DNA of 5,821 bases, taken from NCBI GenBank assembly GCA_963205155.1, contig CAUJJY010000176.1:1-5821 (forward strand), in the 5' to 3' direction. This DNA comes from Candidatus Zixiibacteriota bacterium. Its GTDB lineage: Bacteria > Zixibacteria > MSB-5A5 > CAIYYT01. The position numbers were made by a program, and so were the translations under genes. The notes beneath the pieces are model-generated. The model did not search any database. It was not told the DNA's origin and saw only the letters and a list, made by a program, of their open reading frames with translations. Positions 1 through 5,821 of the stretch are shown here, piece after piece (position 1 is the first letter of the stretch; each line of letters opens with the position of its first letter).

Positions 1-329
1 ATCTTCGCGAATCGGCGCTGGTGATGTTGGCCGAGAAGCTGCTGGGCAAAGGGTATGAGTTGTTGATTTATGATCGCAATGTGAATCTTGCCCGCATCTT
101 CGGCTCCAATAAGGCATACATTGATAAAGAGATTCCGCATATTGAAAAGTTGTTTGCGACTTCGGTGGCTGAAGTCGTACATAGTTCAGAGGTGATTGTC
201 ATTGGGAATGACGATCCCGAATATGTCGGGGCGCTGAAGGGGATCAAGGATAGACAGATAGTTGATTTGGCCAGGATTACCGAGAACCCGTCTGCGCAGG
301 GCGCCAATTATCATGGAATTTGCTGGTAG
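1..329 (+). CDS. GDP-mannose 6-dehydrogenase (AlgD-like), C-terminal part only
   Basis: This is the 3' end of a gene that begins before the window. The reading frame is open from base 3 and ends at TAG 327-329, giving about 108 residues. The first visible residues, LRESALVMLAEKLLGKGYEL, match the start of the C-terminal domain of the UDP-glucose/GDP-mannose dehydrogenase family, where a (D)LRESP stretch follows the catalytic domain. They are followed by IYDRNV, then an ANKxYI-like stretch (SNKAYIDKEIPH), then VIVIGNDDPEY. The protein ends in GICW, the same ending as I recall for Pseudomonas AlgD, which favours GDP-mannose over UDP-glucose as substrate. The family oxidises GDP-mannose to GDP-mannuronate with two NAD+ in the cytoplasm. 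The NAD-binding domain and catalytic Cys lie outside the window and cannot be checked. In-frame GTG/ATG codons at 21 and 24 are internal, not starts. The glycosyltransferases downstream fit a role in polysaccharide synthesis. Confidence 0.88.
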   Translation, partial: LRESALVMLAEKLLGKGYELLIYDRNVNLARIFGSNKAYIDKEIPHIEKLFATSVAEVVHSSEVIVIGNDDPEYVGALKGIKDRQIVDLARITENPSAQGANYHGICW

Positions 330-1323
330 CGGCGATATCGTTGTAACGGCTGTGATGCCGGTTCGCAATGAGGGAGACTTCATTGGAAAAGTGTTGGAAG
401 ATCTGCGTGCTCAAGATTTTCCGCACGAGAAGATGGAAGTAATCGTCGTTGACGGCGAGTCGGACGACGACACTGTAGCGATTGCGTCGTCCTTTAAGGG
501 CGCCTTTCCCAATTTCAAGATTCTGGAGAATCCCGGGAGGCTGTCTTCACGGGCCCGCAACCTGGGTGCAAAGGCTGCCAAGGGTAAATATATTGTTTTC
601 ATCGACGGACACTGTCATCTGCCGTCGTCGAAGCTGATCTCCGACATTGTGGCGTTGTTTGAAAAGTCGGGAGCCGATGCTTTGTGCCGTCCACAGCCTT
701 TGACCTTAAGTCCGCAAACATTATTCCAACGCGCCGTATCGCTGGCGCGCGCTTCCGGGCTGGGTCATGCGCTTGACTCGACGATCTACACGAACCGGGA
801 GCGGTTTGTCAAAGCGGCCTCTTCGGCGGCGAGTTACCGGCGCGAAGTGTTTGATAGAGTGGGTTATTATGACGAGTCATTTGACGCGTGTGAGGATGTT
901 GAATTCAACACTCGGGTGGACAAGGCCGGACTCAAGTCATTCATTTCGCCAAAGCTTACTGTAGAATATGCCGCGCGCCAGAGTCTGGGCGCACTGTTTG
1001 TGCAACTCTACCGTTATGGTGTCGGTCGCTGGAAGCTGTTCCGCAAACATCCTTCAACGCTTGGCTCGGGCACGCTGATAACGACGGCCTTTGCAGTTGG
1101 GGCGGTTATCTATCCGATACTCTGGCTGATTTCGCACACACTGGCGCTGGCAGCGAGTGTCGTCGTATTGCTTTACATTGCGGCGGTAATTGGCGCATCG
1201 TTCACAATCGCCAAGCGTCCGGCGCAACGAGCATTATTTTTCTTCCTGCCGATCATATTTTTCACCATTCACTTTGCTCTTGGTTACGGTTTCCTGGTCG
1301 GAATCATACGTCATCGATCGTGA
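313..1323 (+). CDS. Membrane-anchored GT2 glycosyltransferase, ExoA-like
   Basis: The 336-residue protein has an N-terminal GT-A fold domain of family 2. Visible motifs are VMPVRNE (residues 14-20), VVDGESDDDT (45-54), the DXD-like FIDGHC (96-101, D98 being the likely metal/nucleotide ligand), ACEDVEFNTR (192-201, acidic pair likely including the catalytic base) and RYGVGRW (234-240). The DGHC, GLGHALDS and RYGxGRWK pattern resembles ExoA-type enzymes of succinoglycan synthesis. Three hydrophobic segments follow at about 254-274, 277-298 and 308-332, so the catalytic domain should sit on the cytoplasmic face of the inner membrane. ATG 313 is chosen because it immediately precedes the first beta-strand. 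A TTG at 262 would add residues unlike the family and overlap the dehydrogenase by 68 nt. With ATG 313 the overlap is 17 nt, suggesting co-translation; no strong Shine-Dalgarno is seen. The sugar donor and acceptor are not predictable, although GDP-mannuronate from the neighbour is a candidate donor. Confidence 0.88.
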   Translation: MEFAGSGDIVVTAVMPVRNEGDFIGKVLEDLRAQDFPHEKMEVIVVDGESDDDTVAIASSFKGAFPNFKILENPGRLSSRARNLGAKAAKGKYIVFIDGHCHLPSSKLISDIVALFEKSGADALCRPQPLTLSPQTLFQRAVSLARASGLGHALDSTIYTNRERFVKAASSAASYRREVFDRVGYYDESFDACEDVEFNTRVDKAGLKSFISPKLTVEYAARQSLGALFVQLYRYGVGRWKLFRKHPSTLGSGTLITTAFAVGAVIYPILWLISHTLALAASVVVLLYIAAVIGASFTIAKRPAQRALFFFLPIIFFTIHFALGYGFLVGIIRHRS

Positions 1324-1344
1324 GTTGGGACTCGGACGGCACTG

Positions 1345-2454
1345 ATGAAGAAGCTGCGAGTTCTTTATATCATTGGTTCGATGGGGGATGGACGCGCCGG
1401 AACCGAAAAGAATCTATTAACAATCATCACGCATCTCGACAAGTCGACCTTTGAACCGCTTCTGATTACGCTCCAAGACTGCGACTACTTCCGCTCCGGC
1501 AAATTCGTATGCGAAACTCACTGCTGGCATCTCGAGCGGATGTTTACAATTGATATGTTCGCAAAACGAAAGAAGCTTGCGGACTTTATTCGTGAGCGGA
1601 CGGTTGATGTTGTACAGACTTTTTTTGTGGAAGGGCATCTTGTGGGAGGAGGAGCGGCACGCATGGCGGGAGTGCAAGCGATTATCTCGTCGCGGCGGAA
1701 TCTGGGCTATTCGTACGGGTTGAAGGAAAGGCTGTACCTCAGAATTGCCAACCGATATCCAAAGCGCTGGCTGGCTAATTCGGAAGCGGTTACGGAAAAG
1801 ATATCCAGAATCGAAGGAATCAAGAGTGAACTATTCGATGTGATATACAATGGAGTGGAGTTGAAGGCTGTACTACCGGCACAGCAACACTTGAAGCAGA
1901 CTATTGTCATGGTAGCTAATTTACGGCCGGTCAAGTCGATTCCAACATTGATTCAGGCGGCAGTTGAAGTCGTAAAGGAGTTTCCGCAGGCGCGATTTCG
2001 CATTGTCGGAGAGGGGCCAGATCGGCACAGCTTGCAGGCACAGATCAGCGAAGCGGGGTTGCACAGCAATTTCGAAATGCCGGGGAGCACCAATGATGTT
2101 CATGCGGCGATTGCGAATGCGACGATGGGAGTGCTGACGTCGACCTCGGAAGGGTTTTCAAACTCACTATTGGAATATATGCGGGCAGGCCTGCCGGTTA
2201 TTGCCACCAAGGTCGGCGGCAATAGCGAAGTTGTGCGAGAGGGCGTGACCGGATATTTGATAGAGGCGGGCGATCACCGGAAGTTGGCGGAGCGTATTCT
2301 GGAATTGTTGCGCAATCCGCAAAGTGCAATGGTAATGGGCGCCGCAGGACGAAAGTTGGTTGAGGACAAGTTCTCGTTGTCAGCCATGGTGCAAGGCCAT
2401 GAGGATTACTATCGCAAAATCGCCAGCGCGGCCGGTTCCCAATTCGGCGACTGA
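1345..2454 (+). CDS. GT4-family (GT-B fold) glycosyltransferase
   Basis: The 369-residue soluble protein has two Rossmann-like halves. The N-terminal acceptor half opens with a beta-strand and Gly-rich loop (RVLYIIGSMGDGRAGTE, residues 5-21), followed by NSEAVTEKI (145-153) and YNGVE (168-172). The C-terminal donor half carries VANLRPVKS (190-198), RIVGEGPDR (219-227) and the family 4 EX7E motif, E269-GFSNSLL-E277, followed by AGLPVIAT and VGGNSEVV. Such enzymes are retaining transferases using a nucleotide sugar in the cytoplasm, often on lipid-linked intermediates. Length is typical for the family. It starts 21 nt after the GT2 gene, on the same strand, and most likely belongs to the same transcript. 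ATG 1345 is the natural start; the nearest purine-rich stretch upstream (GGGA, 1327-1330) is too far for a good ribosome binding site. Donor and acceptor specificity cannot be read from the sequence. Confidence 0.9.
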   Translation: MKKLRVLYIIGSMGDGRAGTEKNLLTIITHLDKSTFEPLLITLQDCDYFRSGKFVCETHCWHLERMFTIDMFAKRKKLADFIRERTVDVVQTFFVEGHLVGGGAARMAGVQAIISSRRNLGYSYGLKERLYLRIANRYPKRWLANSEAVTEKISRIEGIKSELFDVIYNGVELKAVLPAQQHLKQTIVMVANLRPVKSIPTLIQAAVEVVKEFPQARFRIVGEGPDRHSLQAQISEAGLHSNFEMPGSTNDVHAAIANATMGVLTSTSEGFSNSLLEYMRAGLPVIATKVGGNSEVVREGVTGYLIEAGDHRKLAERILELLRNPQSAMVMGAAGRKLVEDKFSLSAMVQGHEDYYRKIASAAGSQFGD

Positions 2455-2492
2455 ACGAGCTGGATTTGTTTCACGATCGCTAGTAGGGGCTT

Positions 2493-4478
2493 GTGCGCGC
2501 CGAGGCTGATGGCAATAATCAAACGATGAATCGATTACGAGCACTGACCCAGAGGAAGCTAACGCGCTTCTTCATCATACTGTGCTTGCTGCTGGGAGCG
2601 GCTGCGGTTGTTCATTCGCTTTGGACGCATGACTTTGTTGAGGCGGCTTATCAGTCCAGTCTCGATGGAACACCTTCGGTGTCGTTTATAAATCACGAGC
2701 GGCACGATCTCGACTATTACCACAAGCGCGCCGACCTGATTTTCTGGCAATACATCTTTTTCGGCATTCCGCTGACACTGTTTTTCTGGATTGGCATCAT
2801 CAAGGTCATCAAGCGAGTCATGTCGGTGACTGAATCGCAGGGGCAAGTAACTCCTCACCGATTTCGGCACGATACGGTGCTGGCGCTGGCGATCTATTGC
2901 CTGCTGACGATGGTCTACTTTGGTCCATCGCTAAGCAACTTTGGGTCGCAGATCATCGGTCCGCCCGAGGACAACATGGGCGGGTATTGGAATCTCTGGT
3001 ATTCGAACGAGCTTGTATTGCGGGGCGACGAATCGCTGACGCACACGGATATGTTGTACTTCCCGGAAGGGACGTCGATGTACTATTTCGCGTGGTCGTT
3101 TTACAACTTCGCGATTTCGATACTGCTGTGGATGATTCTAAGTCCGGCGGCGGTATTCAATCTGATTATTCTGCATTCGTATCCGCTGGCTGGCCTCGGA
3201 GCATTTCTTCTGGTACGGTACATCACGGGAAACTCGCTGGTCGCGATTGTAGGCGGGTTTTTATTTGCATTTAGTCCTCATCATTTCGCGCGATCGCTTC
3301 ATCACGGCAATCTCAATGCGATTCAGTTCATTCCATTCTTTGTACTCTACTTTATCAGGTCGATACGCGAGGGCGGAGCACGTAATCTTGCACTGGCGAC
3401 GCTGTTCTTCTTCCTTAACAGCATGTGCGATTGGAACTACATGGTGATAGCTGGATACTTCATAGTTTTCGGATATGTCTATGTCGCGCTTCGACGTCGC
3501 AAGTGGGTTGCCGGCGACTACATTGTGAAGGCAGGAGTTGTCGTGGGTGCGACTCATCTGGTCGCATCACCGTGGTTGTGGGAGATGATCAAATTGGGGT
3601 TGGTCACCAAGGATGTAGAGGGGAGCGGGCTCAATACTTTCGTGGCCGATTTTGCTGGGCTATTTGTACCGGGCGCGTTTCATTGGGCAGGCCAGTGGCC
3701 CGGTATTCGGGAGATTAATGCGTCATACACCGGCAATGCGTGGGAGGCGGCAGGTTACCTGGGGATTGCGGCGCTGGTTATGGTTGCGATAGCATTTCCG
3801 GCAACACGCAGAGTTGCTGCGAAGTGGTGGCTGGGGTTTATCGCGTTTGTGGTAATGGCGCTGGGGCCACAATTGCACTTGTTGGGCAAGTCACTGCCAA
3901 TTGGGCTGCCATATACGGTCATTGCCTACCTGCCATTTCTCTCCAATGTCCGGGCTACCGGACGGTTCATGGTGATAGCATACTTGTTCTGGGCAATTAT
4001 TGTGTCTTTGAGTTTGCAGAGGCTACTGGAGAGCAAGTGGACAGGTACTAAACTCTCGTTGATCGCGACGGTTGTGGTGCTGTTACTTTTTCTCGACTAC
4101 TTCTCGATCAACCAAGACAACACAAAGGTCGAGCTTCCGGCGGCGATGAAGGGACTGACGGCAGAGGGGAAGGAATTCGGATTGCTGAACATTCCGCGCA
4201 GTTATAGAAGCTCGATGCGGTATATGATGCACCAGACCTTTCACCGGATACCAATAGTGGACGGGGCGGCGACACGTAAGATCGGTGACAGTCTGGAAGA
4301 TCGATTGTCTTATACCGATCTCGGGCAACAGCAGCAACAATTATCGATGGCTCAGGTCAAGTACGTTGTAATCCACCGGAAGGAGCACCGAGATTCGGAA
4401 ATAGATATTGACGCCTATTTGGCACAATACGAGCTTGTCTCACAAGATGAAGAGTGTGTTATTCTCCAAGTCTATTGA
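2493..4478 (+). CDS. Polytopic membrane protein, GT-C / YfhO-like, putative glycosyltransferase
   Basis: The protein has up to 661 residues and about 13-14 predicted membrane helices. Its core begins near residue 127 and follows the pattern of GT-C-like integral membrane proteins: a helix, then an outward loop with an acidic pair (PPEDNMGGYW, E159-D160), then YFPEGTS (189-195), FAFSPHHFARSLHHGNLN (258-275), and an end domain of about 125 residues after the last helix (518-536). That domain contains LLNIPRS and HQTFHRIPIVDGAATRK, as in related proteins. GT-C enzymes use polyprenyl-phosphate sugars outside the membrane; E159/D160 occupy the usual catalytic acidic position, but activity is inferred. 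Residues 1-126 form an extra two-helix unit (about 24-44 and 84-107) around a 40-residue polar loop. Five consecutive Gln (612-616) occur in the end domain. The start is uncertain: GTG 2493 lies directly after in-frame stops and has AGGGG at 2485-2489, rather close; ATG 2526 (650 residues) lacks a clear site. The gene lies 38 nt after the GT4 gene, probably in the same operon. Confidence 0.75.
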   Translation: MRAEADGNNQTMNRLRALTQRKLTRFFIILCLLLGAAAVVHSLWTHDFVEAAYQSSLDGTPSVSFINHERHDLDYYHKRADLIFWQYIFFGIPLTLFFWIGIIKVIKRVMSVTESQGQVTPHRFRHDTVLALAIYCLLTMVYFGPSLSNFGSQIIGPPEDNMGGYWNLWYSNELVLRGDESLTHTDMLYFPEGTSMYYFAWSFYNFAISILLWMILSPAAVFNLIILHSYPLAGLGAFLLVRYITGNSLVAIVGGFLFAFSPHHFARSLHHGNLNAIQFIPFFVLYFIRSIREGGARNLALATLFFFLNSMCDWNYMVIAGYFIVFGYVYVALRRRKWVAGDYIVKAGVVVGATHLVASPWLWEMIKLGLVTKDVEGSGLNTFVADFAGLFVPGAFHWAGQWPGIREINASYTGNAWEAAGYLGIAALVMVAIAFPATRRVAAKWWLGFIAFVVMALGPQLHLLGKSLPIGLPYTVIAYLPFLSNVRATGRFMVIAYLFWAIIVSLSLQRLLESKWTGTKLSLIATVVVLLLFLDYFSINQDNTKVELPAAMKGLTAEGKEFGLLNIPRSYRSSMRYMMHQTFHRIPIVDGAATRKIGDSLEDRLSYTDLGQQQQQLSMAQVKYVVIHRKEHRDSEIDIDAYLAQYELVSQDEECVILQVY

Positions 4479-4551
4479 CAGATGGGAATTCGCGAGCAAG
4501 TCGTCGGGTGCGTAAAGCCAGCTCGGTTGTAACAGAATATGACAAGGATGA

Positions 4552-4557
4552 AAGGAG
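4552..4557 (+). promoter_or_regulatory. Strong ribosome binding site fixing the beta-barrel gene start
   Basis: AAGGAG lies 8 nt upstream of ATG 4566, within AAAGGAGATC. It is the only near-consensus Shine-Dalgarno site in the window. It rules out the earlier in-frame ATGs at 4539 and 4548, the first of which would add nine charged residues before the signal peptide. The contrast with the weak sites of the glycosyltransferase genes suggests higher translation of this protein. Confidence 0.85.
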
Positions 4558-4565
4558 ATCAAGGT

Positions 4566-5174
4566 ATGGAGAGAGTTACTATCCTTACTCTGAAACTGCT
4601 ACTGACGGCGGTTTTGGTCATCAGTTGCCACAATAGAGCCGAGGCAATTACCGGACTGGGGTTCGGAGCAAAACTCGGGCAAGTTACGAACTATGACAAT
4701 CCAAATGTGAAATTATCGGATCTGAAGTTCTCGGACTTTGCGGCCTACGGTGTGTTTGGAAAGATCGGCAACAAGTCAATTGATCTGGAATTTGGCATCG
4801 ATTGGTCAAAGGACAATCAAACGAAAGTGCTATTCGGTGAAGAAGTTGAAGCTGAAGCCAAGAACGTGGCATTTCACACGACGGCCAAGTTTGTGTTTCA
4901 ATTTCCGGTGTTGCGGCCATTTATCGGCGGAGGAATAGCGGCGCACAAATTCTCCTATTCGTATTCCGGGGAGTTGGGCGAATTTGAGGACGTCACGATT
5001 GAAATACCGTCTGATGAAACATACTTCGGCTATCATCTTGTCGTCGGCGCCAAGCTGCAATTGGGTGCATTGCCGTTTCAGCCATTTGTCGAGGGGAAGA
5101 TTTCCAAGGTCAATAGTAATCCGTCGACCGATATTACCGTGATCTCGGGCGGGGTGATATTCAGCTTCTTCTAA
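4566..5174 (+). CDS. Predicted 8-stranded outer-membrane beta-barrel protein
   Basis: The 202-residue precursor starts with a signal peptide: MERVTILTLK, a hydrophobic core (LLLTAVLVIS), and an AEA cleavage site at 25-27. The mature part shows eight stretches that read as amphipathic strands, at about 28-41, 56-67, 71-82, 100-114, 117-134, 152-167, 170-183 and 189-202. They include LRPFIGGGIAAH and FQPFVEGKIS, as in small outer-membrane barrels of the OmpA/OmpW/OmpX type. The protein ends in VIFSFF, and a C-terminal Phe is the usual signal for BAM-assembled barrels. Its function is unknown: such proteins can be structural, pores or adhesins. A cysteine at residue 21 (VISC) also fits a lipobox, so lipid anchoring is a less likely alternative. 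The start is set by the AAGGAG site at 4552-4557. The gene lies 87 nt after the GT-C-like gene on the same strand. Whether it shares that operon is open, as I see no good promoter or terminator between them. It may be unrelated to the glycan genes. Confidence 0.78.
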   Translation: MERVTILTLKLLLTAVLVISCHNRAEAITGLGFGAKLGQVTNYDNPNVKLSDLKFSDFAAYGVFGKIGNKSIDLEFGIDWSKDNQTKVLFGEEVEAEAKNVAFHTTAKFVFQFPVLRPFIGGGIAAHKFSYSYSGELGEFEDVTIEIPSDETYFGYHLVVGAKLQLGALPFQPFVEGKISKVNSNPSTDITVISGGVIFSFF

Positions 5175-5233
5175 GCAGAAATCACATTGGCATCGGAAGT
5201 CCGCCTTCGAATTCTGATTGTCCAGCGGAGCTA

Positions 5234-5260
5234 ACTTGATTAGCTTGAAAGTAATCAAGT
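5234..5260 (+). repeat. Perfect 9-bp inverted repeat upstream of the ABC1 kinase gene
   Basis: ACTTGATTA (5234-5242) and TAATCAAGT (5252-5260) are exact reverse complements separated by 9 nt. The element ends 21 nt before the kinase start codon. As RNA it could form an AT-rich hairpin; as DNA it resembles an operator for a dimeric regulator. No run of T follows, so it is not a standard intrinsic terminator. The arm core ACTTGAT/ATCAAGT recurs in another inverted repeat at 5350-5381. Confidence 0.6.
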
Positions 5261-5281
5261 CAGAAACCGGATTGGGGATGG

Positions 5282-5821
5282 ATGCCACAATTAGACTTTC
5301 ATAGGGCATATCGAAATTTAGGACGCTACCGCCAAGTGGTAGCGGTTCTGATCAAGTACGGATTCGGGGAAGTACTTGATCGGATGAATATTGCCGGTCT
5401 CTTGAGGATCGGCAGCCGAAAACTATTTGCGCGACAGCAGGAGTTGGCGGCGTTGAGCTGGGCGGAGCGCATCCGGCTGGCGCTTGAAGAGCTGGGGCCG
5501 ACCTTCGTCAAAATCGGGCAGATTCTTTCCACACGACCATTCCTAATTCCACCGGAATTGGCTCTGGAGCTGACCAAACTCCAAGACCAAGTGACCGGTT
5601 TCTCCTTCGGCGAGGTAAAGCAGATTGTTGAAAGGGAGTTTGGCCGGCCGTTAGCAGAGGTATTCCCCACGTTTGAGGAGACGGCTCGTGCGTCGGCATC
5701 GCTCTCGCAGGTTCACCGTGCAACGACGATTAGCGGTGAGGTTGTTGCAGTTAAGGTACAGCGTCCCGATGTGCTGGAAATCATGGAGAAGGATTTGTCG
5801 ATTCTGCGCGATCTTGCCGGG
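5282..5821 (+). CDS. ABC1/AarF/UbiB-family atypical kinase, N-terminal part
   Basis: The gene runs off the window end; 180 residues are visible from ATG 5282 in an open frame. The hallmark family motifs are present. The KxGQ motif is in LGPTFVKIGQILSTRP (K77-Q80), followed by IPPELALELTKLQDQV. The Ala-rich loop that replaces the usual kinase glycine loop is ASASLSQVHRA (137-147), and the ATP-binding lysine is K158 in VVAVKVQRPDV. UbiB, COQ8 and AarF are the known relatives. They act as ATPases/atypical kinases near membranes and support quinone or other isoprenoid-lipid metabolism; the substrate here is unknown. The C-terminal helices often found in bacterial members lie outside the window. 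One difference from the common pattern is F87 where STRPD usually has Asp. GGGGA (5274-5278) is the only nearby ribosome-binding candidate, with a short 3-nt spacer. The gene follows the beta-barrel gene by 107 nt, and codons 15-35 contain two inverted repeats. Confidence 0.9.
   Translation, partial: MPQLDFHRAYRNLGRYRQVVAVLIKYGFGEVLDRMNIAGLLRIGSRKLFARQQELAALSWAERIRLALEELGPTFVKIGQILSTRPFLIPPELALELTKLQDQVTGFSFGEVKQIVEREFGRPLAEVFPTFEETARASASLSQVHRATTISGEVVAVKVQRPDVLEIMEKDLSILRDLAG
5324..5344 (+). repeat. GC-rich 7-bp inverted repeat inside the start of the ABC1 kinase gene
   Basis: CGCTACC (5324-5330) and GGTAGCG (5338-5344) are exact reverse complements. Pairing can continue inward through a G-U pair (5331/5337) and a C-G pair (5332/5336) to a 3-nt loop, giving a compact 9-pair hairpin. 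It covers kinase codons 15-21, close enough to the start to influence early elongation. Confidence 0.5.
5347..5384 (+). repeat. Long inverted repeat inside the start of the ABC1 kinase gene
   Basis: GATCAAGTAC (5350-5359) and GTACTTGATC (5372-5381) are perfect 10-bp reverse complements around a 12-nt loop. The stem can extend outward by a U-G, a C-G and a U-A pair to 5347/5384, making 13 pairs. It starts 2 nt after the preceding hairpin and covers codons 22-35, encoding roughly VLIKYGFGEVLDR. Its arms contain the same ATCAAGT/ACTTGAT core as the repeat at 5234-5260. Confidence 0.6.

Noticed and set aside
262..312. In-frame extension of the GT2 gene to a TTG at 262
   Set aside because: The 17 added residues are polar and basic, do not resemble GT2 N-termini, and arise from the frame overlapping the conserved dehydrogenase end; ATG 313 fits the family better.
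2509..2529. Six-codon leader ORF whose stop overlaps ATG 2526 of the GT-C-like gene (ATGA)
   Set aside because: It has no ribosome binding site and is too short to distinguish from chance; it would matter only if ATG 2526 is shown to be the true start.
4538..4543. TATGAC as a -10 box before the beta-barrel gene
   Set aside because: No -35-like hexamer is found 16-18 nt upstream, so a promoter cannot be supported.
4539..4565. Earlier in-frame ATGs at 4539 and 4548 for the beta-barrel gene
   Set aside because: They lack a ribosome binding site, and the strong AAGGAG with 8-nt spacing points to ATG 4566, which also gives a normal signal peptide.
5193..5210. Possible hairpin terminator after the beta-barrel gene
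   Set aside because: TCGGAAG and CTTCGA pair only with a bulged G, and no T-run follows, so it is not a convincing intrinsic terminator.
5278..5304. ATG at 5278, four bases before the kinase start, opening an 8-codon ORF
   Set aside because: It ends at TAG 5302 and encodes nothing recognisable; the frame at 5282 carries all the kinase motifs.
4830..5309. Minus-strand 159-codon open frame
   Set aside because: It runs antisense through the beta-barrel gene, shows no recognisable motif, and has cysteine-rich, low-order composition typical of a shadow frame.

Overview
The window looks like a piece of chromosome from a Gram-negative (diderm) bacterium. The reasons are a small outer-membrane beta-barrel protein with a signal peptide and a terminal Phe, and an exopolysaccharide-type gene run. 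Base composition is roughly balanced and all genes lie on the plus strand. The glycan genes have weak Shine-Dalgarno sites. I cannot name the taxon; an uncultured environmental lineage is plausible, but this is only an impression.

Layout: (1) Positions 1-329 hold the C-terminal end of a GDP-mannose 6-dehydrogenase of the AlgD type, cut by the window edge. (2) Positions 313-1323 encode a membrane-anchored family 2 glycosyltransferase resembling ExoA of succinoglycan synthesis; its start overlaps the dehydrogenase by 17 nt. (3) Positions 1345-2454 encode a family 4 (GT-B) glycosyltransferase. (4) Positions 2493-4478 encode a large polytopic membrane protein resembling GT-C glycosyltransferases or YfhO-type proteins. 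(5) Positions 4566-5174 encode a predicted 8-stranded outer-membrane beta-barrel behind a strong ribosome binding site. (6) Position 5282 to the end holds the first 180 residues of an ABC1/AarF/UbiB-family atypical kinase, cut by the window edge.

Genes 1-4 form a tight same-strand run and probably one operon: an activated uronic-acid sugar nucleotide (GDP-mannuronate) is made, two cytoplasmic-face glycosyltransferases could build a lipid-linked glycan, and the polytopic protein may act on it at the membrane. The beta-barrel and the kinase follow on the same strand but have no obvious tie to glycan synthesis; a functional boundary probably lies around 4479-4565 or 5175-5281.

The least expected signal is a set of three perfect or near-perfect inverted repeats between 5234 and 5384, spanning the leader and first 35 codons of the kinase gene. 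Two of them share the same 7-base arm (ACTTGAT/ATCAAGT), so the arms could also pair with each other. I see no RNA genes, CRISPR array, insertion sequence or convincing intrinsic terminator, and no clear evidence of an undescribed system.
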